A DNA stretch of 64,000 nucleotides, taken from assembly GCF_005886105.2 (NCBI RefSeq), contig NZ_PNCO02000001.1, positions 1 to 64,000 on the forward strand. The letters run 5' to 3'. A model generated the notes under the pieces. That model saw only the letters and a list, made by a program, of their open reading frames with translations. It searched no databases and was not told the origin of the DNA. The translations under genes and the position numbers were made by a program. The stretch comes from Pseudoalteromonas galatheae (GTDB lineage: Bacteria; Pseudomonadota; Gammaproteobacteria; Enterobacterales; Alteromonadaceae). Below, piece after piece: positions 27,906 through 38,465 of this stretch. The stretch's first letter is position 1, and each line of letters opens with the position of its first letter.

Positions 27906-30254
27906 ATGGCAAAAGTAGTACATAAGTTTGGTGGTTCGAGTTTAAGCTCGCCAGAGCGTTATCAGGCGGTTGCCAAGATAGTGTTAGAGCAATGTCAGCT
28001 AGGTGACAGTGTTGTGGTTTCTGCTGCAGGAAAAACAACGAATACCCTAGTGAAATTATGGCAAAGCTTTGAGCAGCAAGATGTTCGTGCATTCAACGAT
28101 GTTTTATTACAAGTTGAAAATCATCAACGTGAATTAATTGATGCCTTGTTTGTAGGTGAACAACACAGTGTGTTACTCAAACAGCTTGTCAATGAGCTGC
28201 AAGCAATCGCTTTAGGGCGAGAAGAACAACAGCTTCACTACGCCAGCTTGCTTGCACATGGAGAGCTATGGTCGGCTCGTATATTAGCAAACTACCTAAG
28301 CTCTCAAGGTGTTGAAGCCAAAGCTATCGACGCTCGTACGTTATTTGTACAACAAGAGGGAGTGTTACTCCACGCCCACAACAAAGAAGCGTGCTATCGC
28401 GCTATTGATGACCAAGCTATCTATATCGTTACCGGCTTTATTGCCGTAAATGCACAAGGTGAAACGGTGACTTTAGGCCGAAATGGCAGTGACTATAGCG
28501 CGACTTTGTTGGCAAGTTACCTTGATGCCGCTCAAGTATCAATTTGGACGGATACAACTGGTGTGTTCAGCACAGATCCACGTAAAGTCGCTAATGCCAT
28601 AAAATACACTAAAGTATGTCGTGGCCAAGCTGAATTACTCGCTCGATTAGGCAATCCGGTACTGCATGCAAAAACGCTGTCTCCACTCAAAGATACCGAT
28701 ATAAAACTACAAGTTCGCAGCAGCTTTGATGCTGATGCGCTTGGCACTGAGATAGTAAAGGCAGGCTATAGCAAAGAGAAGCGCTTTATTACCACTTTTG
28801 GACAACTTGACCTGTTACGCGTTGAGCAGCTAAAAAGTGGTGAAGTAAAACAGCTAAGCCAGCTTATCCAGCATAGCATTCATCATTTTGTTAAAGGTGG
28901 AGAGGCACACTTACTGGTGCCATCTGAGTTTAGCCATGTTGTGATCAAAGCGCTGGATTCGCGGGCCAATATTATTGAATCACAAGTACAAGGCTTTGCT
29001 ATTGTTGCCCCAAGTCAGGATGTCGCTGGCTTACATCAGCAGGCACTGGAGCTATTGGATGAACATGCAATTGTCACCCGCTTTGTACTGCAAGAGCGTC
29101 ATTACAGCTTAGTGTTAACCGATCAAGCAATTGATAGCGATCTACTTGCTATATTGCACGAGCGTTTGGTGAATAAAGGCCGGGAGCTTGCAGTGATTGT
29201 GGCGGGTGTTGGCAATGTGGGTGAAGTGTTTATCGAACAATGCAAAAACCAAGTCGCTAAGCTGAGTGAGCACTTTGATCTTAAGTTGGTTGGCCTACTG
29301 CGTTCTAAGCAAATGTTGTTCTGTCCAAGCGGGTTGAATTTAGCATCGTGGCAACAGCAGTGGCAAAATGAGGCTATTGAATACAATGAAGCAGAGCTAT
29401 TCACTCGTATTAAAGAGCTAGATTACGAGCATAAAGTGGTGGTCGATATTACTGCGAGCGAGCGCTTCAGCGAGTTGTATCCACAGCTTGTTGAACATGA
29501 CTGCCATTTGATCAGCGCCAATAAATATGCCGGCACGGCACAACAAGGTTGGTACTCAAAGCTGCGTCAGCAGTTACAAGAGCGTAACCTGTTATGGCGT
29601 TACAACACCAGTGTTGGCGCAGGTCTTCCCATTAACTTTGCATTGGCTGATCTGCAAAATAGTGGTGATGAAGTAGTGAGAATTGAAGGCGTCTTTTCCG
29701 GCACTTTATCATGGCTTTGTAGTCGCTATGATGGTTCTGAAGCATTTTCTGAGCTAGTGCTTGGAGCGCAAGAACTTGGTTTTACCGAGCCCGATCCGCG
29801 AGAAGACTTATCTGGCCGTGATATGCAGCGTAAGCTTTTGATCTTAGCACGAGAGTTAGGTATTGAACTCGAGCTTGACGATATTGAACTAGAGGCGTTA
29901 ATGCCTGCGTCCTTGAGTGTGGGTTCATGGCAAACGTTTTTAGAAAATCGCCAGCAACTCGATGACTTTTATGCGACACACTATGCAAAGGCCACTGCGA
30001 ATGACGCTGCGCTTCGATATACAGGTGCGCTTGAAATTGCAAGCAATGGCAAAGTGTCTGCAAAAGTAGGCATTGCACAGGTACCAAACGGCTCGGCAAT
30101 CGCGAACTTAACACCGGGTGATAATATTTTTGTGATCCACACTAAATGGTATGAACAAAATCCACTGGTGATCCAAGGCCCAGGAGCAGGTAAAGAAGTG
30201 ACAGCGGCGGGAATACATTCCGATTTATTCTGGCTAACGCAAAATCTAAAATAG
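27906..30254 (+). CDS. metL: bifunctional aspartokinase / homoserine dehydrogenase II
   Basis: Fusion of 782 residues catalysing the first and third steps from aspartate to homoserine. The N-terminal aspartokinase opens with VHKFGGSSLSSPERY and shows GRNGSDYSATLLA and WTDTTGVFSTDPR. The middle has ACT-like regulatory parts, and the C-terminal homoserine dehydrogenase (from about residue 420) begins VIVAGVGNVG and has NKYAGTA and EPDPREDLSGRDMQRK. Pairing with metB identifies it as MetL and not ThrA. Confidence 0.95.
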   Translation: MAKVVHKFGGSSLSSPERYQAVAKIVLEQCQLGDSVVVSAAGKTTNTLVKLWQSFEQQDVRAFNDVLLQVENHQRELIDALFVGEQHSVLLKQLVNELQAIALGREEQQLHYASLLAHGELWSARILANYLSSQGVEAKAIDARTLFVQQEGVLLHAHNKEACYRAIDDQAIYIVTGFIAVNAQGETVTLGRNGSDYSATLLASYLDAAQVSIWTDTTGVFSTDPRKVANAIKYTKVCRGQAELLARLGNPVLHAKTLSPLKDTDIKLQVRSSFDADALGTEIVKAGYSKEKRFITTFGQLDLLRVEQLKSGEVKQLSQLIQHSIHHFVKGGEAHLLVPSEFSHVVIKALDSRANIIESQVQGFAIVAPSQDVAGLHQQALELLDEHAIVTRFVLQERHYSLVLTDQAIDSDLLAILHERLVNKGRELAVIVAGVGNVGEVFIEQCKNQVAKLSEHFDLKLVGLLRSKQMLFCPSGLNLASWQQQWQNEAIEYNEAELFTRIKELDYEHKVVVDITASERFSELYPQLVEHDCHLISANKYAGTAQQGWYSKLRQQLQERNLLWRYNTSVGAGLPINFALADLQNSGDEVVRIEGVFSGTLSWLCSRYDGSEAFSELVLGAQELGFTEPDPREDLSGRDMQRKLLILARELGIELELDDIELEALMPASLSVGSWQTFLENRQQLDDFYATHYAKATANDAALRYTGALEIASNGKVSAKVGIAQVPNGSAIANLTPGDNIFVIHTKWYEQNPLVIQGPGAGKEVTAAGIHSDLFWLTQNLK

Positions 30255-30296
30255 CTCTATTAAGAAAATAAATATAATACAACTGGTATAAGAAAA

Positions 30297-30324
30297 AAAT
30301 GCCGATACATCTGTATCGGCATTT
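30297..30324. terminator. bidirectional terminator between metL and mrcA
   Basis: A perfect 12-bp stem, AAATGCCGATAC with GTATCGGCATTT, loop ATCT, sits between the convergent metL and mrcA stops with A and T rich flanks, so it can end transcription from both sides. Confidence 0.87.
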
Positions 30325-30329
30325 CTATT

Positions 30330-32786
30330 TTAGAATAACTCTTCGTGAGTCGGTAGCGGCGCGGTATCGTCAAACGGTGTGCTGCTATCCGTATCTAATA
30401 CGTATTTGGTCGGGGCTGTACCTTGCTCGAAATACTCAAACCGAGATGTGTAGTCGTTCTTACGAGACAAAAGTCCTGTCTTTAAGTCAATCCGAGTTGA
30501 AATAAGCCCTGGAGGCGGCTCTATCGGGGCCAAAGGCTGATCTTTAAGTGCCTCACGCATAAAGTCTATCCAAGCAGGTTGTGCTGAAATTGCCCCGGCT
30601 TCTGCGCCAACAAGTTGATTATCACCAAGGTTAGCGTTGTAGGCCGCACGACCCAAGGATTTACTCGCATCGTCAAAGCCAACCCAAACTGTGGTGAGGA
30701 CGTTGCGGTTAAAGCCCGTAAACCAAGTATCTACAGAGTCGTTGGTGGTACCCGTTTTTCCAGCAAGGTCACGACGTTTTAACCATTGACCACGCCAGCC
30801 TGTGCCGCTCCAGCCCGTGTCGTGTTTCCAGCTACCGCCACCCCAGATAGCACTGTGAAGTGCATCGGCAATCAGAAATGCGTTTTGCTCCGAAATCACT
30901 TGCGGTGCACAGCGCTCAGGTTGTTCTTCCAGCTGCTGCTCGTCGCAGACTAATAACGGCTCTGCCGAACCCAGCTCGGTACCAAATGAGTCGGTAATTC
31001 TATCGATAAAGTACGGCTCAATGAGGTGACCGCCATTGGCAAAAGTGGCCATGCCGCGTGCCATTTCAAGAGGAGTTAATGCGGCACTACCGAGTGCTAA
31101 TGATTCACTACGGTTAATATCTGCGTCTTGGAAACCAAATTTAAGCAAATGATCAGCGGCCTTATTTATGCCAACGCCTTTGATCAAACGAACCGATACC
31201 ACGTTTTTCGATTGTGCGAGCGCTCGGCGAATACGGATTGGGCCGTTATACACTTCAGGGCTATTCTTCGGACGCCAAGCCACGCCAACGCTTCTGTCCC
31301 AATGATTAATCGGGGCATCATTAAGAATGGTGGCTAGGGTATAGCCATTTTCTAATGCGGATGAATAAATAAAGGGTTTGATGTTTGAACCCACCTGACG
31401 CTTAGCTTGGGTAGCACGATTGTATTGACTAAGCTCAAAACTGTAGCCACCCACAATCGCCTTTACACGCCCATCCTGCGGGTCAAGTGAGACGAGGGCA
31501 CTGGATGCCTGCGGCAACTGACTTAACATCCAACCGTCGTCTTGTTTACGGACAAACACTTGCATACCTGGCGCGAGGATATCTGCGGTTGTTTTTGGTG
31601 GTAAGCTTTGACGCGTCTCACTGATGTATTGTCTGGCCCAACTTAAGCCTGACCATTCCAATGTAATTTGTTCACCGGTTTTTAAAAGTAGGTCAGCGGT
31701 TTTTTCTGTAATGCTTAGCACGACAGCGGCTTTTAACGGTCCAATTTCATTGACCTTTTTAAGGCGAGTAATAATGCCTTCATGGCTTAGCGGCGATTCC
31801 GTTTCAGCATGCCAATAGGTTTCTTCTGCGCCTCTAAAGCCGTGACGCATATCGTAGGCATGTAAATTATCAACTAATGCATGCTGAGCAGCCTGTTGCA
31901 TGTCAGATTCCACACTAGTGTAAACTTTCATGCCTGAGTTATAAGCTTTATCAGTACCGTAGCGTTCGACCATATAGGCACGAACCATTTCGGAAATATA
32001 AGGTGCATACAGCTCGATTTCGGCACCATGGAATTTAGCTGTGATGGGAGCTTGAGTTGCCTCATCATATTCTGCGCGGGTAATATACTTTTCTGCAAGC
32101 ATTCGTCCGAGCACAACATTACGGCGCAGCTGTGCGCGCTCAGGATTACGAATTGGGTTCAGCGCAGAGGGCGCTTTTGGCAGACCTGCAATCATTGCCA
32201 TTTCTGCTAAAGTTAATTCTGACAGTGAGCGACCGTAGTAGACTTGTGCTGCGGCACCGATACCAAAGGCGCGATTACCCAGTTCAATTTTGTTTAAGTA
32301 AAGTTCAAAGATTTCATCTTTCGTTAATAGCTGCTCTATGTGCAGTGCAATAAAGATTTCTTTTACTTTACGAATATAGGCTTTCTCTCTTGTTAAGAAA
32401 AAGTTTCTGGCAAGTTGCATGGTGAGCGTACTCGCTCCCTGCTTTTTTTGCCCTGTAGTGATGAGCACTAAAGCGGAGCGGACGATACCTATCGGGTCTA
32501 CACCGAAATGATCATAAAAACGGTTATCTTCTGTTGCTAAGAATGCCTTTCGCATGGGAAGTGGAACATCCTGCAAACGTACAGGGATCCTGCGCTTTTC
32601 ACCAAACTGGTTGATGAGTTTCCCGTCTCGTGTAAAGACTTGCATGGGTGTTTGTAGCTGAACATCTTTCAAAACCTCTACACTTGGTATGTCAGATTTG
32701 ACATAATAATAAAGACTGATAAGTGTCAACACGCCTAAGAGGGTACAAACAAAAACGAATTGTAAAAATCTTTTCAATAATTTCAC
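30330..32786 (-). CDS. mrcA: penicillin-binding protein 1A
   Basis: Class A peptidoglycan synthase of 818 residues anchored by one N-terminal helix (about 8-28). The glycosyltransferase domain shows EDNRFYDHFGVDPIG and GASTLTMQLARNFFL. The transpeptidase domain shows the active-site SxxK in VGSNIKPF, an SKN-type motif in LAQSKNVVSVR, and GKTGTTND. An OB-like insert lies between, as in E. coli PBP1A (850 residues). It is divergent from pilM, the usual arrangement in gammaproteobacteria. Confidence 0.96.
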   Translation of the reverse strand: MKLLKRFLQFVFVCTLLGVLTLISLYYYVKSDIPSVEVLKDVQLQTPMQVFTRDGKLINQFGEKRRIPVRLQDVPLPMRKAFLATEDNRFYDHFGVDPIGIVRSALVLITTGQKKQGASTLTMQLARNFFLTREKAYIRKVKEIFIALHIEQLLTKDEIFELYLNKIELGNRAFGIGAAAQVYYGRSLSELTLAEMAMIAGLPKAPSALNPIRNPERAQLRRNVVLGRMLAEKYITRAEYDEATQAPITAKFHGAEIELYAPYISEMVRAYMVERYGTDKAYNSGMKVYTSVESDMQQAAQHALVDNLHAYDMRHGFRGAEETYWHAETESPLSHEGIITRLKKVNEIGPLKAAVVLSITEKTADLLLKTGEQITLEWSGLSWARQYISETRQSLPPKTTADILAPGMQVFVRKQDDGWMLSQLPQASSALVSLDPQDGRVKAIVGGYSFELSQYNRATQAKRQVGSNIKPFIYSSALENGYTLATILNDAPINHWDRSVGVAWRPKNSPEVYNGPIRIRRALAQSKNVVSVRLIKGVGINKAADHLLKFGFQDADINRSESLALGSAALTPLEMARGMATFANGGHLIEPYFIDRITDSFGTELGSAEPLLVCDEQQLEEQPERCAPQVISEQNAFLIADALHSAIWGGGSWKHDTGWSGTGWRGQWLKRRDLAGKTGTTNDSVDTWFTGFNRNVLTTVWVGFDDASKSLGRAAYNANLGDNQLVGAEAGAISAQPAWIDFMREALKDQPLAPIEPPPGLISTRIDLKTGLLSRKNDYTSRFEYFEQGTAPTKYVLDTDSSTPFDDTAPLPTHEELF

Positions 32787-32915
32787 GGAATTATCCCTAG
32801 TTAGACTCCCAATTACAGGTAGACACTGCTAGTATATCTTGATTAAAAAACGATTAATATTTTTGTGTGCTAAATTTTTATGGTACACAGTCTTAAAAGG
32901 AAACGGGCGCTTCAC

Positions 32916-33995
32916 ATGCTGAGCCAACTACTAAAAAAACAAGCACCTCTGATGATAGGGATCGATATCGGTTCTCATTGTGTCAAAGCGGTGCTGCTGT
33001 CGAAGACAAGTTCCAGCTACCGTGTAGAAGCCGTTGCGATTGAGCCTATTCCGAAAGGAGCTGTAAATGAAAGGGCCATTCAAGACATTGAAGCGATCGG
33101 CAACGCGATAACTAAAATGAAGCGGCGCATTCCAAAGCTCACGCAATATGCAGCAGTTGCCGTATCCGGTCAGACCGTGATTACAAAAGTGATCTTTATG
33201 GATGTGTCATTAACTGATGCTGAACTCGAGTCTCAGATAGCTATTGAAGCAGATAGCCTGATCCCTTACCCATTAGATGAAGTTAGCCTAGATTTTGAAA
33301 AAATTGGAGTAAATGAAGCTGATCCATCAAAAATGAATGTACTGCTCTCAGCGGCTCGCACCGAGAGTGTGCAGGCTCGAGTAGGTGCATTGGAAGAAGC
33401 TGGCTTCAAAGCGAAAGTTGTCGATGTAGAGAACTATGCACTGAGTAGAGCCATGGACGTTATTTATCCTGAGCTACCCAACGATGCCTTCGATAAAATC
33501 GTAGCAATGATAGATATTGGTGCAGTGCTTACGCTGATAAGCGTTATTCAATCTGGGAAAGCGATTTACACCCGTGATCAAGTCTTTGGTGGTGAGCAAT
33601 ATACCAATAGTATCGTTGCTTATTACAACAAAACTTACGACGAAGCGGAACTGGCTAAAACGACGGGTGATTTGCCGCCAAACTATACCTTTGAAGTCTT
33701 GGCTCCTTTCCAAACTTCTATGCTGCAGCAAATTCGCCGAGCGGTGCAAATGTTTATGACGACCAGTGGTAAAGATCATATTGACTACATTGTGTTGACG
33801 GGTGGAACAGCTTTAGTTGATGGCTTAGATAAACTGCTCATTGATGAGCTTGGGATCCATACAATAGTGGCCGATCCGTTTGCTGACATGGAGATTGCAC
33901 CAAAGGTGGATAGGCATGTGCTGCAAAAACATAAAGCGCAGTTCGCCTTAGCTACAGGCTTGGCATTAAGGAGCTTCTCATCATGCCACATATAA
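32916..33995 (+). CDS. pilM: type IV pilus assembly protein PilM
   Basis: Actin-like ATPase of the pilus inner-membrane platform, 359 residues, cytoplasmic. Phosphate-binding loop GIDIGSHCVKAVLLS and later MIDIGAVLTLISV and YIVLTGGTALVDGLDKLL are the actin-fold signatures. ATG 32916 is preferred over the in-frame ATG 32880 since MLSQLLKKQAPLMIGIDIG matches the family start. It overlaps pilN by 13 bp and opens the pilMNOPQ operon. Confidence 0.94.
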   Translation: MLSQLLKKQAPLMIGIDIGSHCVKAVLLSKTSSSYRVEAVAIEPIPKGAVNERAIQDIEAIGNAITKMKRRIPKLTQYAAVAVSGQTVITKVIFMDVSLTDAELESQIAIEADSLIPYPLDEVSLDFEKIGVNEADPSKMNVLLSAARTESVQARVGALEEAGFKAKVVDVENYALSRAMDVIYPELPNDAFDKIVAMIDIGAVLTLISVIQSGKAIYTRDQVFGGEQYTNSIVAYYNKTYDEAELAKTTGDLPPNYTFEVLAPFQTSMLQQIRRAVQMFMTTSGKDHIDYIVLTGGTALVDGLDKLLIDELGIHTIVADPFADMEIAPKVDRHVLQKHKAQFALATGLALRSFSSCHI

Positions 33996-34555
33996 ATTTG
34001 CTTCCTTGGCGCGAGCAGCAAAGGCAAGCGTCGCAACAAATCTTTTTGACTATCATTGCGGTTATCATCGCGGCCTGCCTATTGATAATGTATATACTTG
34101 GTAGTTTTTATGACGGCTTAAAAACCGGACAAGAAATTAAAAATCGCTATCTCGAAAGTGAGATCTCTCAACTAGATTCCCGGATAATCGCGATTAACGA
34201 CCTTAATAAGCAAAAAGAAAATTTACAACGTCGGATCCGGCTCATAGAAGAATTACAACTAAATCGTAGCCTCGGTACACAAATTATCGATGAAATAGCG
34301 CGAGTGGTTCCGGCTGGAGTTTACCTCACTAGTCTTGAACGAAAAGACAATATGATCAAAGTCATTGGCCGAAGTGAATCAAACAACCGCTTATCGCAGA
34401 TGTTACGACAAGTTGAATCTTCTTACTTATTAGAGCGACCAGTGATCCAAGGCATAGTTGCCGGTGAGCAAAGCTCAAAATTACTGAGTGATTTTACGAT
34501 GCATTTTTATGTTAAGTCTCATGAAGACATCCACTTAGCCGATAAAGCGAAATAG
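33983..34555 (+). CDS. pilN: type IV pilus assembly protein PilN
   Basis: Bitopic inner-membrane protein of 190 residues. The N-terminal PHINLLPWREQ is the segment that docks into PilM, followed by a transmembrane helix (about 21-43), a coiled-coil region (about 48-95) and a small ferredoxin-like domain. It overlaps the end of pilM by 13 bp and lies 16 bp before pilO. Confidence 0.94.
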   Translation: MPHINLLPWREQQRQASQQIFLTIIAVIIAACLLIMYILGSFYDGLKTGQEIKNRYLESEISQLDSRIIAINDLNKQKENLQRRIRLIEELQLNRSLGTQIIDEIARVVPAGVYLTSLERKDNMIKVIGRSESNNRLSQMLRQVESSYLLERPVIQGIVAGEQSSKLLSDFTMHFYVKSHEDIHLADKAK

Positions 34556-34571
34556 GGCGGAGGCATAGTGC

Positions 34572-35177
34572 ATGAATTTTGACTTAAACAGTTTAAAAGA
34601 AATAGATTGGAATGAGCTGGAACTTGACAACATCGGCCAATGGCCATTTCCAGTAAAAGTTTTATGTTCCGTTCTCGTTGTTTTGTTGATGATGATACTG
34701 GGTTATAACCTGATGGTTTCAAGTTCCATTGAGCGCTACGATCAAGCGGTTAAAAAAGAGCAGGAATTAAGAACGAGTTACCGAATCAAGTATTCAAGAG
34801 CAAACAATCTTGAGCTATACAAACAGCAAATGATTAATATGGAAGCGCAATTCACTGAGCTATTGAGACGATTACCAAGCTCCAATGAAACGCCTGGTCT
34901 ACTTGATGATTTGACGTACGTTGGTACTTCAAGTGGATTAACCTTCCTAAAAATTGGCTGGATGCCAGAGGTGCGAAAAGAGTTTTATACCGAATTGCCG
35001 ATTAAATTAGAGGTAATTGGCAAATATCATGAATTTGGTCAGTTTGTAAGTAAAGTATCTGAGTTACCTCGAATAGTCAGCCTACATGATTTTAGAATCG
35101 AAAATGCAGGAAACGGTGAGCTGGTATTTAGTGTTGTGGCAAAAACTTATCGCTATGAGCAAGGAGGTCAGAAATGA
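34572..35177 (+). CDS. pilO: type IV pilus assembly protein PilO
   Basis: Bitopic inner-membrane protein of 201 residues that pairs with PilN. It shows one transmembrane helix (about 30-50), a coiled coil (about 55-95) with QMINMEAQFTELLRRLPSSNETPGLLDDL, and a C-terminal domain ending in TYRYEQG. Its stop overlaps pilP by 4 bp. Confidence 0.94.
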   Translation: MNFDLNSLKEIDWNELELDNIGQWPFPVKVLCSVLVVLLMMILGYNLMVSSSIERYDQAVKKEQELRTSYRIKYSRANNLELYKQQMINMEAQFTELLRRLPSSNETPGLLDDLTYVGTSSGLTFLKIGWMPEVRKEFYTELPIKLEVIGKYHEFGQFVSKVSELPRIVSLHDFRIENAGNGELVFSVVAKTYRYEQGGQK

Positions 35178-35716
35178 TCCGACTAATGCTCTGCGTGACC
35201 ACATTGATGTTCATCTCAGGTTGTAATGATAGCACGGCAGAACAAAAAGAATTTATTGATCAGGTAAAGGCGAGCTCAACGCCTAAAATCGAGCCTATCC
35301 CTGAGATGCAAAATTATGAGCCGTTTAAATATAGCGCTTCGGAGTTACGTAGTCCTTTCGTTGCGCCGCAGCCTGAAGTGATTGAAAATAAATTAGTTCA
35401 AATTAAAAACTGCTTACACCCAGATCCAGACAGAGATCGTTACCCATTAGAGAAGTTTCCGTTGGATAACCTACGTATGAAAGGCATTATTGCCAAGTCG
35501 GACGGCCGTTGGGCACTAATCGAAGCGGCGACGCAGGGACTATATCGTGTAAAACGTGGCGAATATATGGGCTTGTATCACGGCAAAGTTCTGAGTGTAC
35601 AAGCTGATCATTTAGAATTATTAGAATTGATCCCAGATGGAACGGGATGTTGGAAAGAAAGGCTAACAAAATTGGAAATGTTAGAAGCGGAACAAGGTGG
35701 CACGAGTGAATACTAA
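35174..35716 (+). CDS. pilP: type IV pilus lipoprotein PilP
   Basis: A 180-residue lipoprotein with lipobox FISGC (lipidated Cys at about residue 16). The C-terminal HR-type domain carries LRMKGIIAKSDGRWALIEA and YRVKRGEYMG, which in this family bridges PilNO to the secretin PilQ. It overlaps both neighbours. Confidence 0.94.
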   Translation: MIRLMLCVTTLMFISGCNDSTAEQKEFIDQVKASSTPKIEPIPEMQNYEPFKYSASELRSPFVAPQPEVIENKLVQIKNCLHPDPDRDRYPLEKFPLDNLRMKGIIAKSDGRWALIEAATQGLYRVKRGEYMGLYHGKVLSVQADHLELLELIPDGTGCWKERLTKLEMLEAEQGGTSEY

Positions 35717-37772
35717 TAATAACGTTCTAAAATCAACCATTAAAAGCACTCGAACAATTTGGCGTTCCGTGCTCGGTGTTGCTTTAGTTGGCCTCTCGTC
35801 AATTGCGCATGCCATTCCTATGTTGTATGACATTCGCTATAACCCAGTGCCGACAGGGGAGACTCAGTTGCAGCTGGTGTTTGATGAAAAACTCAATACA
35901 GAGCCGAAAGTTCGTGTGGTTGGCGAAAGTGCCAGTATTGAATTGTTTTTCCAGCAGGCCGAATTTGAAGAAAGCTTAAAAGCATTGAGCATTAACAAAG
36001 CGGGTATTCAAGGCATTACCAGTGAACTCAGAGATGGTGGCTTTGCCGTTTCCATAAATATGGATGAGCTCAAGCTATATAAAACTGAGGTTAAGAATAA
36101 CCTTGTGATAGTGGATGTGTCTAACAAGCCGATTGTCTCTGAACAAGATCAAAGTCAAAAAGTCACAGCATTTATCAATCAAATCCAAGCCATTGATTTT
36201 CGTCGCGGAGAGAGGGGCGAGGCTAAGGTCCTTGCATTCCTAGAGCACAACCAAGCGGCTATCGATGTTCAAGAACGCGGTGGCAAAATCATTGCAGATT
36301 TCCACCATATTGATATTGCAGAAGACCTGCTATACGAACTTGATGTGTTAGACTTTGGTACTGTGGTATCTCGTATTGAGACCTTTAAAGAAGAAAATAA
36401 AAGCCGCATCGTGATTGAGCCAAATGCGGCGTTCAAGTTTACCTATCAGCAGCTTGATAACATCTTTACGCTGGCTATCGAAAAGGATGAAGGCAATAAA
36501 ACCTTTGGCGATAAAAAGGAGTATAAAGGCCAGCCAATCACGTTGAACTTTCAAGATATTCCAATTCGTTCCGTATTACAGATCATCGCCGATACAAACA
36601 ACTTTAACCTAGTAACGAGTGACACGGTGTCTGGCAATATTACTCTGCGTTTAGACGGTGTACCTTGGGATCAGGCTCTTGATGTTGTTTTACGTGTGAA
36701 AGGCCTAGATAAGCGTATGGACGGTTCTATTTTGATGGTTGCACCATCAGAAGAACTGGCAGCGCGAGAAGCCAAAGAGTTACAAGCGCGCCAGCAAGTG
36801 GAAGAGCTGGAGCCATTATATAGCGAGTATATTCAACTTAATTACGCAAAAGCGGAAGAGTTTGCTGACTTACTCAAAACCGATATTAATTCTATTATTA
36901 GCCATCGCGGTAGTGTTTCCGTTGATAAACGTACCAATACATTACTAATTAAAGACACCTCGCGCAGTATTGAAAGTGTGCGCCGGATGGTTGAAACCTT
37001 AGATGTGCCAGTAAAACAGGTGCGTATTGAGTCGCGCATGGTTACTGTGGATGATACCGTGCAAGAAGACTTAGGTGTCCGCTGGGGCTTTAACGACCAG
37101 CAAGGTAGTGATGCTATATCTGGTACGCTGGAAGGCGCAGATGCTTTGTCCAATGGCAATATCCCGTCTTTGGAAAACCGCTTAAACGTTAATCTAGGCG
37201 TGAAAGGGGTTCCTGCTGGTAGTATTGGTATGCACATTGCCAAATTGGCGGATGGTACGTTGATCGATCTTGAGCTGTCAGCACTGGAGCAAGAGAACAA
37301 GGGTGAGATAATCGCGACGCCAAGCATTACTACGGCTAACCAGAAAAAAGCGCGTATAGAGCAAGGTACAGAGATTCCATACGTAGAAGCTTCGTCGAGT
37401 GGTGCCACGACAGTAAGCTTCAAAAAAGCGGTGTTAAGTTTGGAGGTGACGCCGCAAATCACGCCTGATAATAAAATAATTCTCGACTTAGTGATTACAC
37501 AAGACACTAAAGGTGATACCGTGCAAACGCCGAATGGCCCGGCGACGGCGATCAACACCCAACAGATCCAAACACAAGTACTGGTCGAAAATGGTCAAAC
37601 TATCGTACTGGGTGGTATCTATCAGCAAGAAGTGAAAACAGCAGTAAGTAAGATCCCAATTTTGGGCGATATCCCATATTTAGGTCTATTGTTTAAGAAC
37701 TCTCGTGATATTAACGAAAAGCGAGAATTGCTGATATTTGTGACCCCCAAGATCATTCAAGACAGTTTATAG
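35706..37772 (+). CDS. pilQ: type IV pilus secretin PilQ
   Basis: Outer-membrane secretin of about 688 residues. It has a signal peptide, AMIN domains (about 40-250), secretin N0/N1 modules (ITLNFQDIPIRSVLQIIADT) and the secretin channel core (VPVKQVRIESRMVTVDD through to ELLIFVTPKII). Two GTG starts are possible. GTG 35706 has AGGTGG five bases before it and is preferred over GTG 35697. Both lie inside the end of pilP, giving coupling. Confidence 0.94.
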   Translation: MNTNNNVLKSTIKSTRTIWRSVLGVALVGLSSIAHAIPMLYDIRYNPVPTGETQLQLVFDEKLNTEPKVRVVGESASIELFFQQAEFEESLKALSINKAGIQGITSELRDGGFAVSINMDELKLYKTEVKNNLVIVDVSNKPIVSEQDQSQKVTAFINQIQAIDFRRGERGEAKVLAFLEHNQAAIDVQERGGKIIADFHHIDIAEDLLYELDVLDFGTVVSRIETFKEENKSRIVIEPNAAFKFTYQQLDNIFTLAIEKDEGNKTFGDKKEYKGQPITLNFQDIPIRSVLQIIADTNNFNLVTSDTVSGNITLRLDGVPWDQALDVVLRVKGLDKRMDGSILMVAPSEELAAREAKELQARQQVEELEPLYSEYIQLNYAKAEEFADLLKTDINSIISHRGSVSVDKRTNTLLIKDTSRSIESVRRMVETLDVPVKQVRIESRMVTVDDTVQEDLGVRWGFNDQQGSDAISGTLEGADALSNGNIPSLENRLNVNLGVKGVPAGSIGMHIAKLADGTLIDLELSALEQENKGEIIATPSITTANQKKARIEQGTEIPYVEASSSGATTVSFKKAVLSLEVTPQITPDNKIILDLVITQDTKGDTVQTPNGPATAINTQQIQTQVLVENGQTIVLGGIYQQEVKTAVSKIPILGDIPYLGLLFKNSRDINEKRELLIFVTPKIIQDSL

Positions 37773-37922
37773 GCCCGTTGACAGTAAAAGTATTACGCTT
37801 TTTGCGTGGTTTGACTTGAAATTGTTCACGGATTACTGAGATAATCCCCTCCTTAATTTTGGGGCCAGGTCGTTAGGCGGGGTTTTATTTCAAATTTTAG
37901 AGTTCGTTTGTACTAAAAAGAT

Positions 37923-38441
37923 ATGGCTGAGAAACGTAATATATTTCTAGTAGGCCCGATGGGGGCTGGTAAAAGCACGATTGGTCGTCACATTGCAGAT
38001 CAATTACACCTTGAATTTTTCGATTCGGATCAAGAAATTGAACGCCGTACTGGTGCTGATATTTCTTGGGTATTCGATATCGAAGGTGAGGAGGGGTTCC
38101 GCAAGCGTGAAGAAAGTGTCATCTCTGACCTAACAGAAATGCAAGGCATTGTGTTAGCGACGGGTGGTGGCTCTGTGATCAGCAAAGAAGTGCGCAACAA
38201 GTTGTCTGCGCGTGGTATTGTTGTTTACCTAGAAACGCCAATCGAAAAACAGGTAGCTCGTACTCAGCGTGATAAGCGTCGTCCATTACTACAAACCAGT
38301 GAAGACTCACGTGACGTACTGGAGCGCTTAGCCGATGAGCGTGAACCACTATATAGAGAAGTGGCAGATCACGTTGTTCGAACGGATGAGCAAAGCGCTA
38401 AAGTAGTTGCAAACCAAATTATTGAAAAATTAGATTTCTAA
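37923..38441 (+). CDS. aroK: shikimate kinase I
   Basis: A 172-residue kinase phosphorylating shikimate in chorismate synthesis. P-loop [12 protein letters not shown], the shikimate site [12 protein letters not shown], and ATGGGSVI are all present. A promoter-like TGAGATAAT at about 37838 and a CCCC/GGGG hairpin lie in the 150-bp gap after pilQ, so it may start its own transcript. It leads the aroK-aroB-damX-dam set. Confidence 0.96.
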   Translation: MAEKRNIFLVGPMGAGKSTIGRHIADQLHLEFFDSDQEIERRTGADISWVFDIEGEEGFRKREESVISDLTEMQGIVLATGGGSVISKEVRNKLSARGIVVYLETPIEKQVARTQRDKRRPLLQTSEDSRDVLERLADEREPLYREVADHVVRTDEQSAKVVANQIIEKLDF

Positions 38442-38465
38442 TAACAACACCGTAGGAGGGAAGCC

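Noticed and set aside
36842..37558. 238-residue frame opposite pilQ
   Set aside because: Reverse-frame shadow of the conserved secretin domain.
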